A stretch of DNA of 64,000 bases from Heterocephalus glaber (GCF_000247695.1 NW_004624795.1:5168467-5232466); one strand, 5' to 3'. Positions 21,945 to 32,840 are shown, counted from the stretch's first letter. Numbers and translations: made by a program. The notes: generated by a model from the sequence alone, not told the origin.

Positions 21945-22102
21945 ATTTTGTTTTGTTTTGTTTTGAGGCAGTGTCTCCCTTTGTAGTTCAGGCTGGTCCT
22001 GAACTCACTATGTAGCCCAGGCTGGCCTCAGAACACCTAGAAATCTTCCTGCCTCAGCTTCCCAAGTGCTAGGATTACAGGTATGAGCCAGCATGCTTGG
22101 TT
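21945..22102 (-). mobile_element. B1 SINE, long form
   Basis: TTTTGAGGCAGTGTCTCC to GCCAGCATGCTTGG. The only clear SINE between about 20.83 and 22.68 kb. Confidence 0.88.
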
Positions 22103-22104
22103 AG

Positions 22105-22675
22105 AATTTCAATTTTGAAATCACACACATGTACAAGGAAAAAGAACTGATGAAAATATAATAAAAGATTAGGTTTGGTAAACTTTGACAGCGGCATCTG
22201 AGGTTTTATTTTCTTCTCTATGGTTTTTTAATATTTTTGAAATTCTTGACAATGAGAATGTATTACTTTTGCGACCAGGAAAAAAATGTTTTCTTTTTAA
22301 GTTGAGGACAGCCCAAATGATCGACATTAGTGAAATCTTTTTCTAAATGTCTGACAACTCCACATTAAGCAATTTCAAACACCATTTAGAAGACTACAGT
22401 AACTTAGGACACTGCCTGTGAGCCATACACTGTGTGTGCTGTCTTAAAGCAAGTTAGGATACATGTGAGTACAAATGAGAGCAATATTCACCAGTGACAG
22501 CAGCTGCAAGTTGTAAAACACAGGCATTGAAAACAGAATAAAACTTTCTTAAAAGGAGCTGTTTCCAAAAATTTTCAAAGTATGTGTGCGTTTTAAGTCC
22601 TATATTCTATTTTTTGCAATTGGGATAGCTTTTGTTTTGATTTGAATTTCGCTTTTCACATTGAGCTTTTGTTTT
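22105..22675. other. AT-rich single-copy DNA
   Basis: SINE-free and AT-rich; no coding signal. Confidence 0.45.
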
Positions 22676-22679
22676 TCTG

Positions 22680-22792
22680 GTTGTTTGTTTGTTTGCTTGT
22701 TTGTTTGCTTGTTAGTTTGTTTTTGGTACCGGGGATCAAACTCGGGACCTTGCTGGGAGGTAGGCAGGGGGAACCACTGAGCTAAATCCCCG
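22680..22792 (-). mobile_element. ID SINE
   Basis: A TTTG-rich tail, then GGTACCGGGGATCAAACTC to GAGCTAAATCCCCGG; part of the middle (CTTGC.. loop) is deleted. Confidence 0.88.
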
Positions 22793-22799
22793 GTGAGAG

Positions 22800-24190
22800 C
22801 CCGGGTTTTTTTGTTAGTCTGTTTTTGGGTTTGGGGTTGTTTTTTGTTTTGTTACTTTTGTTTTTTTAAGAGGCAAGAATGTTGGGAAATTTTATTTCAA
22901 TGTGTGTAGCCTGAAACTTTTGGGGGTGTAGACGTGGCCTCTTTCACTCTGAATCACATTCCGAAGAAACCGTTGAGTCTAACAGAAAAATCCTTAAATT
23001 TGATAAACGCCGGCACTGAAAGCAAAAACTACCCAAGAGCTAAGACATTTCTGGGAAGTTCATTCCACGCTATCTCCGCATTTATTTAAAAATAAATAAA
23101 AAGCTTCGTTTCGAGTCAAAATTCTCTCTCCTCTGCAGAGCTAAGGAGAGGGGAGACTGGAATGTGACCGAGAAACATTTGAAATTTCCAAGTCCTTTTC
23201 TCGGCTTCGGTTTTCCCCAAAGCGTCCCAGCTGGTCCGGGGGAGCCGAGGCCTCGTGGGCGCGAAACTATGAGACAGGGTTGTGAACTTGACCGGCGCCT
23301 CTTCCCGCAAAGGTCAGAAAAAGGGAGAGGGTTTGACTGGATTCTTTCCAAGGCCGGGAAGGCCTAAGATCTAGAGTTGGGAAGGAGGAAGGACACAACA
23401 AACCCTTTCGATCCCAACGGTACTAGCCGAACCGGGAGCTGGGAGGACACGGTGGAGATCATCCGGATTAGATCCCGCCCCTAAAGAGAAGGCCGGAGCT
23501 TTTCGTTGGATCGCCGGAATCTGGCGTCTTTCTGGCGAATCGCGGGGCTTGGGGGCCAGCAAGGAGCCTGAGTGCCGAGCGCGGTCGCCTACGACCCCTA
23601 GGAGCCCCGCGCTTCTCCGCCTCCCAACGCGCAAGATTTCCCTTCAAGCAGAAGTGATCCAGTCAAGAAAAGATCCCAGATCGGGCCTTTGATCCGCTCT
23701 TGCTGCATGATCCCAAATTCTTAAAACAAAAAGCCTCAAAACAAAGCTAGTACGGTCTCCGCAGGCCGCGCACGCTTCTCGGCCTCTGCGCGCAGCCGCC
23801 GAGGGCAAAGACGCGCGGTTCCCGGGTCGGGCGGTGGCCCAGGCCGCGCCTCTTCCCGCGGAGCCCCGGCGACGCCCACGGCCACGGTCAGGTTTCCAGA
23901 TGCGGCCGAGACCTGGGCTTCGCGCGCTGGGAGCAGCCTGCGCCGGGCTTCCCGTGCCCCGGGGGCTGGGAGCTCGGTCGCCCCCGGTGCGGTGCTCCAG
24001 AACGCGCCAGCGTTAGCCGTTGTGCCTTTGTTAAGCATATTTTAAATCTCGACTATTATAAGGCATTTAATGCCTCACAGAGGTAAACGTGAATTGCGAG
24101 TGCGAGCGAAACGTTCCCCAAGGCAGAATCTGGTAGCGCACCCCGCCCCAACCGGCCGTGCGGCCTGTCTCCTTTTCATCTTTTTCTAAT
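22800..24190. promoter_or_regulatory. Single-copy DNA becoming CpG-dense
   Basis: CpG density rises from about 23,200 and peaks at 23,750-24,010. No splice-supported coding frame is seen. Confidence 0.45.
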
Positions 24191-24191
24191 T

Positions 24192-24275
24192 ATTGGCCAA
24201 GCTGTGGATCGAACAACTCGGGGCCTTGAGGATGTTAGGCAAGCGTCCCACCGCTGAGCTACACCCCCGGCCCCA
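24192..24275 (-). mobile_element. Old ID SINE
   Basis: GTGGATCGAACAACTCGGGG to GCTGAGCTACACCCCCGG, within CpG-rich DNA. Confidence 0.72.
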
Positions 24276-25780
24276 GGAATGGGGTTTTCGGCTGCAGACC
24301 CGGAGGGCGCAGACCAGAGTGGACTTGGACAGAGCCAGGCAGGCTTAGGTGGAGAGTCCCGGCCTCCGCGTTCCAGGTCCCTCCGCAGCCCTCTCCGCCC
24401 CTTCCCCTCTGCCAGCTCCGCGTCCGGTCCCCGGCCCCCCGAGGGGAAGGAATGTTTATAGCCTGACTCAAGTTCAATGACAAAACCGTGCCTGGAGGGG
24501 GAGGGGCGGCGAGCTCCAACCCGCACACAAAACAAAGGCTGGCGGCGCCAGTGATCGGCGGGGCCCAACTCCGGTCGGTCGGGGAGCTGAGGGGCCCCAG
24601 GATGGGTCTGGACTCCGCCGTCCGAGAGCTGCACCTCGCCCCCGTGCCGTCCCCCGCGGCGGGAGCCTGTGGGTTGAGGCCTGTAGTGCTCGGGGTGCTG
24701 GCCTGGTGGAGTTGGGGTGATCGGCGTCTGACCGCGCCAGGGGTTGTCTAATCAGGGCCCAGACTGCGCCCCCGCGTCCAGGAGCCCTTGGGAAGCCCTG
24801 CCCTCTTCCCCGCCTGCGCTCGCTCCTCTGAAGCCAGGAGGCGCGCGATTCTCCCCATGAGCTGCGTTTCCCCTCCTGGATTTGATATTCTGACCGTCTT
24901 TCCAGGTGCTTCAACACCCCCAAAGCCTCCCCTGGGCAGTGTGTGTGTGTGTATGTGTGTGTGTGTGTGTGTGTCTCACTCCTGTTCCCTGTTTTTCATG
25001 GTTGTAACCATCCGCAAAGGCGTTTCCCCACCGTGCCACCCCAGTGCGCAGGCCGAACACCGACCTGGCAGAGAAACCAGGCAAGACCTTGGGCCGGGCA
25101 GTCCTGGTCTCTCTTGCACTCGGTGGGCAGTGAATGAGCAGTTGGTTGAACAAGATCACACACCTTTAATCCCCTGTGTGTACATTCAGAAAAATCTGTC
25201 CAGAGCCCACGATGGGGCTGGGTCTAGGGCATCTGGGCGATCCCTTCGTGGGCTCAGCGAGCCAGTTCCGGGGAAGCAGGTGTTTGTCAAAGTCTGGGGG
25301 AAGCTGATAAAGAAAGATGGAGGCAGGGTAAACCCGGCTTCCTCTGTCACCTGATGGAGACCCGGAGATGGAGACTAAAACCTCCTTTGGGACCAGGATT
25401 TGCCACTGTGATCCCCACCACGTAACTTGCCCTCTTAGCCTGAGTTTATTTTCCAAAGAGCGTGCTCAGTTGTGGTTTTGTCACTGTGGGGGCAGCAATT
25501 CTGAGAGGCAGAGGCCGGGGAGGGGTGCTGGGTGGCCCCAGAGTGCGTCCGTGCCTGGCTCGGGTCCCTGCCTTGCATGTGCCCGCAGTGGGTGGGCATC
25601 TCTTCCCCAGTTCCCTTCAGATCCCCCCACTCACCCAGCCCAAGGAGCTTTGAGGGGGCACAGGGTTGGGGGACAGAAGGTGGGACCCAGAAGATAAAGA
25701 ACACAGACTGTTTTTAAAGGACCAGAGTATTTCCCTGAAGGATGAGTCAGTAAATCATGAAAAACTTTCGCCCAGTTTTT
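24276..25780. promoter_or_regulatory. CpG-dense block followed by single-copy DNA
   Basis: CpG-dense at 24,280-24,700; the remainder holds the TG run and no recognised gene. Confidence 0.45.
24939..24974 (+). repeat. TG microsatellite
   Basis: GT units with a single TATG interruption. Confidence 0.97.
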
Positions 25781-25788
25781 TTTCTTTC

Positions 25789-25844
<56 letters not shown>

Positions 25845-25938
25845 TTCTTTTCTTTTCTTTTCTTTCTTTCTTACCGGGGATCGAACTCAGGACGTTGAGC
25901 TTGCAAGGCAGGCGGCAGAACCACTAAATCCTCGGCCC
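25789..25938 (-). mobile_element. TTTC microsatellite grown on an ID tail
   Basis: TTTC/TTTTC units at 25,789-25,872 run directly into a reverse-complement ID at 25,873-25,938 (ACCGGGGATCGAACTCAGG to ACTAAATCCTCGG), so the array is the expanded tail. Confidence 0.88.
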
Positions 25939-26159
25939 TCATCCAGTTTTTTCCAAAAAAGTGGTTTTTAAGTGTTAAAGTTTTAAAAAAAATAGCATTA
26001 GCAATATTAGCAATATGTCCACTTGGTGACAAACATAATGGAGACAAACGTTGGTCACCTGGGCTCCTTCCACAAGCCTGTCCCTGGCCAAGGTCACGCC
26101 TGTCCCGCATGCTTCGAAGCTTTTTCTTTGTCCCTTTGGGCCCCGAGACTGACATTATC

Positions 26160-27120
26160 TCCGGAAACCAGGAGGAGGTGCCCCAGCCAGGTGGTCTCGG
26201 AGAGAATCGGGCCCTGGCCCTCTCCACAGCTGTGGAGACCTCCACGGCCCCGAATTCTCGGGAGACCCTCCCCTTCCGTAGCCTCCGGAGGCTCCCGGTA
26301 GAGCTCGGAGACGTCCCCGGCTCAGGATCGGAGTTTACCTTATTAGAGACCAAAACTCGCTGGGATGCAGGAAACGGGCCTGTCCTCGGTTTGAGCAATG
26401 GGCTCACTGTGCAAAAGCCGAGGCCAGAATCCAGCTCGCGTCTAGGCCCCGGCTCCGCAGATATCGGTCAGGCCGGGAGAGGATCGACCGCAGCACGGCG
26501 CGACCGCAGCACGGCGCGACCCCTGCTCGCTCGCGGGGTCCGGTCGCCCCCCGGGCCGCTGCAGTCCCGGGCGCCCGGGCGACGTCTCGGTGTCTCCGCG
26601 CAGCCCCAGGCCTCCCGCGGCCCTCGGCGTCCCCCGGCGAGTCTCCGGGGGCCGCCTCCCTGCCCCCGCCGCTGGGCCTCCTCCCTCCTTTCCCGAGGCC
26701 GAAAAGTCCCCTCTCCCGTCACCTTCCTCCTCCTCCTCCCCGGAAAGCTCAGGGGCGAGGGGGGGCGGGGCGGAGACCACCCGCGGTGTCCCCAAGTTCA
26801 AGGGCGAAGCCCCTGCCCCTCCCCCAGCCGTGCCCTACCCCCACCCTTCTGGGGACCATTGCATTCTTTGGCGACCCTCTACCGCCCTCCGGTTTGTGGG
26901 GCAATTCGGGGGCGGGGCGGGGGTCCCGATGCATTCTTTCTTCCGTCTCCTCGGGCCCTGCGTCCCCCATCCGAGGCTCGGAGCGCGCTGGGGTCGGTCC
27001 CCATTGGACGTTTTAAATGGGGCTCCAGGCCGGGCCTCGCAGAGCAGAGGCGGGGCGTCCAGCAGGGGACCGGGCCCAGGGCGGCTCTGGCACTTTCTGA
27101 TGGGTGAGAATACGGTACAA
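26160..27120. promoter_or_regulatory. CpG island between HOXB13 and HOXB9 direction
   Basis: Strongly CpG-dense 1 kb, 3.6-4.5 kb downstream of the HOXB13 stop. A 332-codon plus-strand frame (26,109-27,107) crosses it, but overlapping frames are open too, so coding is doubtful. It contains a 16-bp tandem duplication at 26,485-26,516. Confidence 0.6.
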
Positions 27121-27859
27121 ACATTTCCAAAAATTCCTTTCGCCCCTTCCACAGAGATCGCCTTCGCCCTTTATGACAAGTTGACGACGGTAACGAGTTC
27201 ATTTATTTTAATTCGAGATAGGAGCTCTGGGTTTTCTGAGACAGGACGTGGGGGTGGGGGTGGGGCAGAGCGTTCCCCAAAGGAACCCTAATTAAAGCGC
27301 AGCCCTTAGGGCCTTGAATGAGATTTAATGAAGGGGAGCGTGGGGCTGGGGGGGGGGCGACGGCGTCCCGACATCCGGGGAGCTGTATGGTGTCTTTTTT
27401 CTCGCCCGGGGGGCAGCTGGTGGACGGGAGGCGGGGCCGATTCTTGATCCACTGAGGCCTCGCTGGGTCCCGGGCTGCCGGAAGCGCTTGCAGCAGGAGT
27501 GAAAAGGCCGGGGTAGCTCTCTGCGTTGCTGCTGCCGGAGTCTAGATTCAAAAAGAGCTTCCAGAGGTCGCCTCTATGCACCTCACCACGACCCCTTATT
27601 TGCCCTCTGGAGGCCTAATAAAAATGCACTTGTTTGGGAGTTAGAAGTGATTAGGCCTGGAGCCCTCGTAGATGCGACCATCTGATCCTGTTTCTCGTTG
27701 CTCGCCCAAACCAGCCTCGTCAGCCTTTTTGGCTCCAGGGAGAGGAAGGGCACGGAGGGCAGCTCAGAGTGAAGTCCCGCCTCATTGGTGAAAAGGCTCC
27801 AAACGCGTGTGCTCTGCAGGTAGCATCCGTGAGATGTTGCCTGAAGCTTTCTGTTGTGA

Positions 27860-28145
27860 ACATGGTGTGCAGAGGTTTGTCTTAAATAAGCAAAAACACT
27901 CTCTTGTCGCACAAATCGCCCTTATTTAAAAGGAACCCGCTGCAGGCGAGGGCACGCGGCTGTGTGGATTTTGTTGTCATTTCGACACAAATAAGCAAGA
28001 GGTTTCCACGGCGGCTGGTGGTTGGGTATCATTCACTTCGGCCGTACAATGGGCGTTTGGAAAAGGATTTATTACAAAACGAAATTGTTACTTTTTTGCA
28101 CAAGTTCCAGACAAATAAGTCAGGAAAAAGTCAGAGGCCCACCGT
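27860..28145. promoter_or_regulatory. AT-rich block with TTTAT/TTATTA sites, candidate enhancer
   Basis: Several CTTATTT, AAATAAG, TTTATTAC and ACAAATAAG sequences within 290 bp, set between CpG-rich blocks. These fit posterior-HOX/CDX binding preferences. Confidence 0.4.
28068..28073 (-). promoter_or_regulatory. Candidate distal AATAAA downstream of HOXB13
   Basis: AATAAA in the HOXB13 sense, about 2.6 kb after the stop codon, inside an AT-rich block at 27.86-28.14 kb. It could end a long 3'UTR or belong to a regulatory block unrelated to polyadenylation. Confidence 0.2.
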
Positions 28146-28455
28146 GAGTGACTGTGAGGAAGAGAAACGCGTTATTGCTCCCGTGGGACGAAGACCTGGG
28201 TCCAGGCCGATGGCGCCGCGGGCCTGCTCTCCGTTTCTCCACTGAGATCGCTCGTGCCGTCCTCCTTGCCCTTCTCCCGGGGTTTTCCGAGTTTGGACCG
28301 ATACGTGGACCGACAGTTCCGTCGATGCCCAGGCCAAACTCCGGGTGACTCCGGAGCCCTCCAACACCGAGACCCCAGGGCCCAGGCGGCTGGAAACCCC
28401 GAGCTGCTCGGTGAATTACAGCCAGGGCTGGTTCCCCTGAATTGGCGAACATCTG

Positions 28456-28469
28456 CCAGAAGGGGGCGC
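28456..28469 (+). promoter_or_regulatory. CTCF-like site
   Basis: CCAGAAGGGGGCGC matches the CTCF core with one mismatch. It is 2.2 kb downstream of the HOXB13 stop. Confidence 0.45.
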
Positions 28470-28924
28470 GCTTGTCTTCTTAATCATCCACACACACTGG
28501 CAGGCGAATAAATCCCTAAAATCCCTACATCTTTTGTTTGCTCTGAAATTATTGAGTGAAAAATAGAGGCGTCGCGACCATTTAAGTCCCTGACACCAGA
28601 GTGCAGGAGTGAGAGCCCCGGAAGTCCAGAGGCCCCTCACCCTCCCAGCCTCCAGGTGGGACCTTGCCCCACGTGCCCCTTGCCTGGCACACTTCCCACG
28701 TGCCCCTTTGCCCTGACATCTGCGAGGCAGGGGTCCGTTTGCGTCGTCATAGGTCCAGATTGGGGTTTATGGCAACAGCAGTAAGAAGCTGCAGTATGAA
28801 AAGCCACATGTAGCTTCTCTGGAAGGACAGCGTAGACGGCAGAAAGTGGGCTCCTCCGAGCCGTGTGTAAGGCAGGCTGGACCACAGAGCTTGCAAGACT
28901 TTTTCATCAGTCTCGAAATGGCCC

Positions 28925-28956
<32 letters not shown>

Positions 28957-30037
28957 TTCTTCCTCCTCCCTGTCTCTGTGAGTGCCTGATTGCCCCCCAT
29001 TCTTTCCCTCACCCCAGCTTCTTTCTCCTAAATAGATTTAGAGGTCTGAGCCGCTTCCGTCCTCATTCTTTCCCGGGAGAGGAGCCAGGGCTGGAATCCC
29101 ACCGGCCACAGGCCAGACACACTGGAATCCCTTGGCTGTGACGGCGGCTCCAGGGTTCCTCGGAGAGCGGTGAGCCAGGGAAAGCGCGTCCAGGCGGTGC
29201 CTGCTGCCCGCCCATCGCCTCCTCCATCCAGACTTCAGTCCTGTGCACCCCGGGATCTGAGGGACCCCCCCCCCCCCGCAGGCTGCAGCAAGGCCCACGA
29301 AAACCTGCGCCATTCGGCAGGCTCAGATCCTACCAAACACAGGGCCCAGGTATGAGGCGTCAGGGAACAGACACAGCGGTGGAGACCCCATGTCCCTCTC
29401 AAGGTGACAACCTGGCCAACAGTCCAGCTGCCCCAGCAGGTTCCAGGGGTTTGGCACCATGGTCTCAGTCTAGTGGACACGGAAAAGAGCTGGAGCCACT
29501 CCGTCCTCCACCCTCCCGGGGTTCAGGGTACTCAGACTGAACCAGGGAGCGGCGAAAAGCTCGGAAGTCGGAGGCCACCACGGTGGCATGGGTCGCCCGG
29601 GGCAATCCTCCACCCTGCACCTGGGTCTTTAGGCTTCTGCTGTCTGCTGATTTTTCATCCCCCAAAGGGCCTAAATTCCACTGGGTGACACAGAGAGGCA
29701 AACAGGAGAAAAACGGATAGCCACAGAGCCATTTTCTGGTTTCCCCTCCAGGCGGGCTATAGGGTTACACCAGCCCGTTATCCACTGGCCTGAGGGCAGG
29801 TTAGGCCACTCTTCTCTCCTGTGACCTGCTCTGACCAGGGGAGCCCTATCCACAAGGCCACAATAGAACTATTTTCTGTGGCTCCTGGATACCTTGCTTG
29901 GGTCTGAACCACTAGAGATGGCTAAGAGGGGCTTTGAGAGTTTCCAGATGAAGGAAAGGACATCGAAGCACCCAGGCAGCACTTCCCCAAACTCCATTTC
30001 TCTGTCAGAAAGAGAGACAAGGGCAGGCCCAGGCTCT

Positions 30038-30102
30038 TTTTTTGTTTGTTTGTACCAGGGATCAAATGCTTTTGAGGCACGCAGCTTCATTTTTCCACCA
30101 CT
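30038..30102 (-). mobile_element. Damaged ID fragment
   Basis: TTGTTTGTACCAGGGATCAA then a short eroded remainder ending CCACCACTGA. Confidence 0.5.
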
Positions 30103-30333
30103 GAAAAATCTGGGTTCAGAGATGGGGGCTTCTGACTAGGAAAAGCCTAGGGCCTAGGGCAGGGAGGGGGAATCCGCAGGCCCAGGCACTGGCACTGTCC
30201 CTCCTGCCCAGTTGTCACTTTAGAGAAATGCTTCTGCACTTCCTGTCCCCAGTTTTTCTTCCATCACTGGAATGGGAGGGGAGAGGGAAAAGGGCCTGAA
30301 GGAAGCAGCCCTGCAAAGGGGTTTCCTTCCAAG

Positions 30334-30339
30334 TTTATT
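30334..30339 (-). promoter_or_regulatory. HOXB13: Candidate HOXB13 polyadenylation signal (proximal)
   Basis: TTTATT on the plus strand gives AATAAA in the HOXB13 sense, about 355 bp after the stop codon. Human HOXB13 has a longer 3'UTR, so this may be an alternative or unused site. Confidence 0.35.
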
Positions 30340-30692
30340 CACAATCAGCTCAATCCACAAAAGCAGTTTCTAAAGTGCTCTACAGAGCTCTACATAGAAA
30401 ATAAGAGGCTAATTATCATGGCAACTAGGACTGGTTATGTGATTACCACCACTGTGAGGACGAATGATTGACAGGACAGATTTCTCTAGGAGACTCAGCT
30501 CCCCGGCCTCTCTCTCCTGGCACCTGCAGGGTGCCCAAGTTCTCCTGCAGCAGTCCAGGAGCCAGTGGCCCGCCAAGGTGTCAGCTTGGGTGCCGCTTTG
30601 CAGAGTCCTCTGCCAGGGCCTTGCCCTGGCAGGCTCCTGCTGTCCCCAGGACACCCCCACTCTCCCGCCTCCCACCCAGCCAGGGAGACCCC

Positions 30693-31375
30693 TCACGGGG
30701 TAGCGCTGGTCTTGACCTTGGCGAGAACCTTCTTCTCCTTGACCCGGCGGTTCTGAAACCAGATGGTGATCTGGCGCTCGGAGAGGCTGGTGGCCGCCGC
30801 GATCTTGCGCCTCTTGTCCTTGGTGATGAACTTGTTGACCGCGTACTCGCGCTCCAGCTCGCGCAACTGCCCCTTGCTGTAAGGAATGCGCTTCTTGCGG
30901 CCGCGGCGGAAGGCACAGCCGTCAGAAGGGTGCTGTGCGTTCGAGTCTGCATGGCGAAAAACCGAGGACGGAAAAAGCGCGCTCAGATCCCCACCGGGCG
31001 CAAAACCAAGCGCGGACCCAGGCCCTCGGCCCCCACACCCCCAGGCTACGAGGCTAGGTCATCCTGCAGGCGCAGCCTCAGCGCACGTGCGCCGGCTCCC
31101 CCAAAGAACAGGGGGACGCCCTGGCTTCCGGCTGCCTCTCGACCCCCTCAGCTTCTGCTCCTGCCGCATGCTCACCAGTGCAAACACACCCACCGCACGC
31201 AGCCAGGCCTCTGCCCGGGCCACGTCTGTGCACGCTCACCGCATTCTCACACTGCGCCGTGGATTCTCCAGGCTCACTCTGTGCAGGGGGAAATGCGTTT
31301 CTGCACACACTCCCAACACAGGCACACACATATGCACACACGCATGCGCGCATGCACATTCACTTACCCACCCCA

Positions 31376-31423
<48 letters not shown>

Positions 31424-32495
31424 TGGGGAGTAGGAAACCTACGTTTTCTTTTGGAATCTGAAAACTCGCCTAGGAGAAATTGAGGGCTCCTGTTCTCTAC
31501 ACCTCCGTTCATACACCCACACCCACCCTCACACACACTGAATCGTGCTACTTAGCGCTTGTGCCCAGTGGCACTGGGACTGGGTAGGGACACCAGCCCT
31601 ACAGCCAGCACAGAGAGCTGGAGCTCTGCGACATATTGAAAGGCTGGTCCTCAGGCCTCCGCGGAAGAAGGGCGGCCTCGGACAGCACCCAGCGCGGCCC
31701 CCGCACTGACCCCTGGGCGCCCAGCCAGGTCCTCCGGCCGCCTGGACCCTTCTTCCAGTCCTAATAGGCAACCCGGGAGCACCAGCTGCTCCTCACCCAG
31801 CCCAGGCTCCCTCCTCCTCTCCCCCCTTCTTCTCCCAGGCAAGTGCCAGCATAGCCCGTGCTCAGAGCCGGGGGGACGGGGTGTTGGGCATTACCTGCAA
31901 ACGCCGCCTTCCAGAAGGGTCCCGGTGGATTCTGCTCACCCTGGCAACACATCTGGCTGTTCCAGCCGCCGGCCAGGGCCCAGGGCTGGTAACCGTCCAC
32001 CGGCAGCAGGGAGTCGTGGCGCGGCTCTCCCGGGGCGCCCAAGGTCTGCACCACGGACACGTCGAGGTAACTGGCCATGGGCTGGTAGGGTCCCGGGTAC
32101 CCGGGGTAGAAGGCAAACTCGGTGGGGCGGCTGGGATACTCCTCCCCGGCCACGGGCGTCTCCGAGGGGTAGGCAGCCAGGGTGGGCGCCTGGGCACAGG
32201 GCTTCAGCGAGCTCCGGGACACCCGGCAGGAGTAGTACCCGCCTCCAAAGTAGCCGTAAGGCACGGGAGCTGGGGACGCCCCCTGGGGCACCCCAGGACA
32301 GGGGTGGCACTGCTTGGGTGGCTCCGGAGAGCCCGGCAGGTCCAGAGGCGCATAGTTGACAGCGGGCATCAGCGTAGGCGCCGCCGGGTGGCTGGAGAGC
32401 GGGGAGTGGGCCACGAGATTGCGCCCCCCGCCCGCGCCCAGCAAGCCTTCCATATCCTTGGCCCCGTCCAAGGTGGCATAACTGCCTGGCTCCAT
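30693..32495 (-). CDS. HOXB13: HOXB13 homeobox transcription factor, complete, two coding exons
   Basis: HOXB13 is a nuclear sequence-specific transcription factor of the posterior (paralogue group 13) Hox class, acting in tail/axial, prostate and hindgut patterning. Coding exon 1 is 32,495-31,895 (601 nt, donor GTAA). Coding exon 2 is 30,946-30,693 (254 nt, acceptor CAG, stop TGA), giving 284 residues, the length of the human protein. The start matches the family beginning [14 protein letters not shown]; an upstream in-frame ATG at 32,669 is ignored because what it adds is promoter/5'UTR-like. The N-terminal part (about residues 12-125) is the HoxA13_N-like region and keeps the YGYFGGG motif, with Gly at 84. 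The homeodomain spans about residues 216-275, with WFQN at 263-266 (homeodomain 48-51) and RRVKEKK after it. From recalled human sequence, Ala to Val at 237 and Ser to Ala at 250 are conservative differences. All splice phases agree; no frameshift. Confidence 0.98.
30947..31894 (-). other. HOXB13: HOXB13 intron
   Basis: The 948-bp phase-1 intron has a GTAA donor at its 31,894 end and a CAG acceptor at 30,947-30,949. It joins a G from exon 1 to AC of exon 2 and makes the Asp at residue 201. It contains a CA microsatellite at 31,378-31,420 and CpG-rich stretches, and no SINE insertion, in contrast to the dense SINEs elsewhere in the window. Confidence 0.95.
31378..31420 (+). repeat. CA microsatellite in the HOXB13 intron
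   Basis: About 21 CA units, preceded by a looser CACA/ATGC-rich tract from 31,310. Confidence 0.97.
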
Positions 32496-32499
32496 GGGG

Positions 32500-32690
32500 C
32501 CCAGGGTCGGCTCATGGGGCGCAGGGGGTGGGGGATGGAGGGGGCGCCCAGCTCGCTCACCCCACCCAGGCCCGGGGAATCCAAAGCGTTTTAAATCGCT
32601 CCCAGCTCGAAAGGCGCCTGCATTCGCCCGGCCGGGCCGCCCGACGCAGGACACGCAGGGCCGGGCCATGCGCGCTGATTGGCTGCGGCG
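32500..32690 (-). promoter_or_regulatory. HOXB13: HOXB13 proximal promoter candidate
   Basis: Read on the minus strand there is a CCAAT box at 32,682-32,678 (ATTGG on the plus strand) and a TATA-like TTTAAA at 32,595-32,590, about 95 bp upstream of the ATG. The spacing suits a start site near 32,560. The segment is CpG-rich and continuous with exon 1. The start site is inferred; no transcript data are available here. Confidence 0.55.
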
Positions 32691-32832
32691 GGGACAGCAG
32701 CTCGTAAAACCTCGGCGGTGAGCGCAGAGGGAGCGGGACAGGGAGCCAGCCCCACCTCCGTCGCCTCCTCTCTCTCTCCCTGGCTCTGTCTCCTGCGCGT
32801 TGGCAGGTTTAACGAGAGAATAAAAAGCTCTC

Positions 32833-32840
32833 CCAATAAA
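32833..32840 (+). promoter_or_regulatory. CCAATAAA homeobox site upstream of HOXB13
   Basis: CCAATAAA is a preferred binding sequence of HOXB13-class homeodomains. It lies 338 bp upstream of the HOXB13 ATG, beside an A-rich ATAAAAAGC, so autoregulation is possible but unproven. Confidence 0.35.

Larger units (their letters stand above)
28640..30690. other. Single-copy DNA directly 3' of HOXB13
   Basis: Includes a CCT/TCC pyrimidine tract at 28,921-28,970, a C run at 29,263-29,277 and presumably the HOXB13 3'UTR. No second gene recognised. Confidence 0.45.

Noticed and set aside
26109..27107. 332-codon plus-strand open frame in the CpG island
   Set aside because: GC-rich DNA has few stops; other frames on both strands are open over the same bases, the composition is Pro/Arg/Gly/Ser-rich, and no domain is recognised.
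20830..30690. PRAC1/PRAC2 and miR-196a expected between HOXB13 and HOXB9
   Set aside because: I looked for PRAC1-like coding sequence and the miR-196 core on both strands and did not find them. miR-196a-1 should lie outside the window; PRAC may be diverged, absent or missed.
30468..31461. Plus-strand frames of 321 and 191 codons across HOXB13 exon 2 and intron
   Set aside because: They are antisense to HOXB13 and run into the CA microsatellite; shadows of the real gene and low-complexity DNA.
31881..32594. 237-codon plus-strand frame over HOXB13 exon 1
   Set aside because: Antisense shadow of the coding exon.
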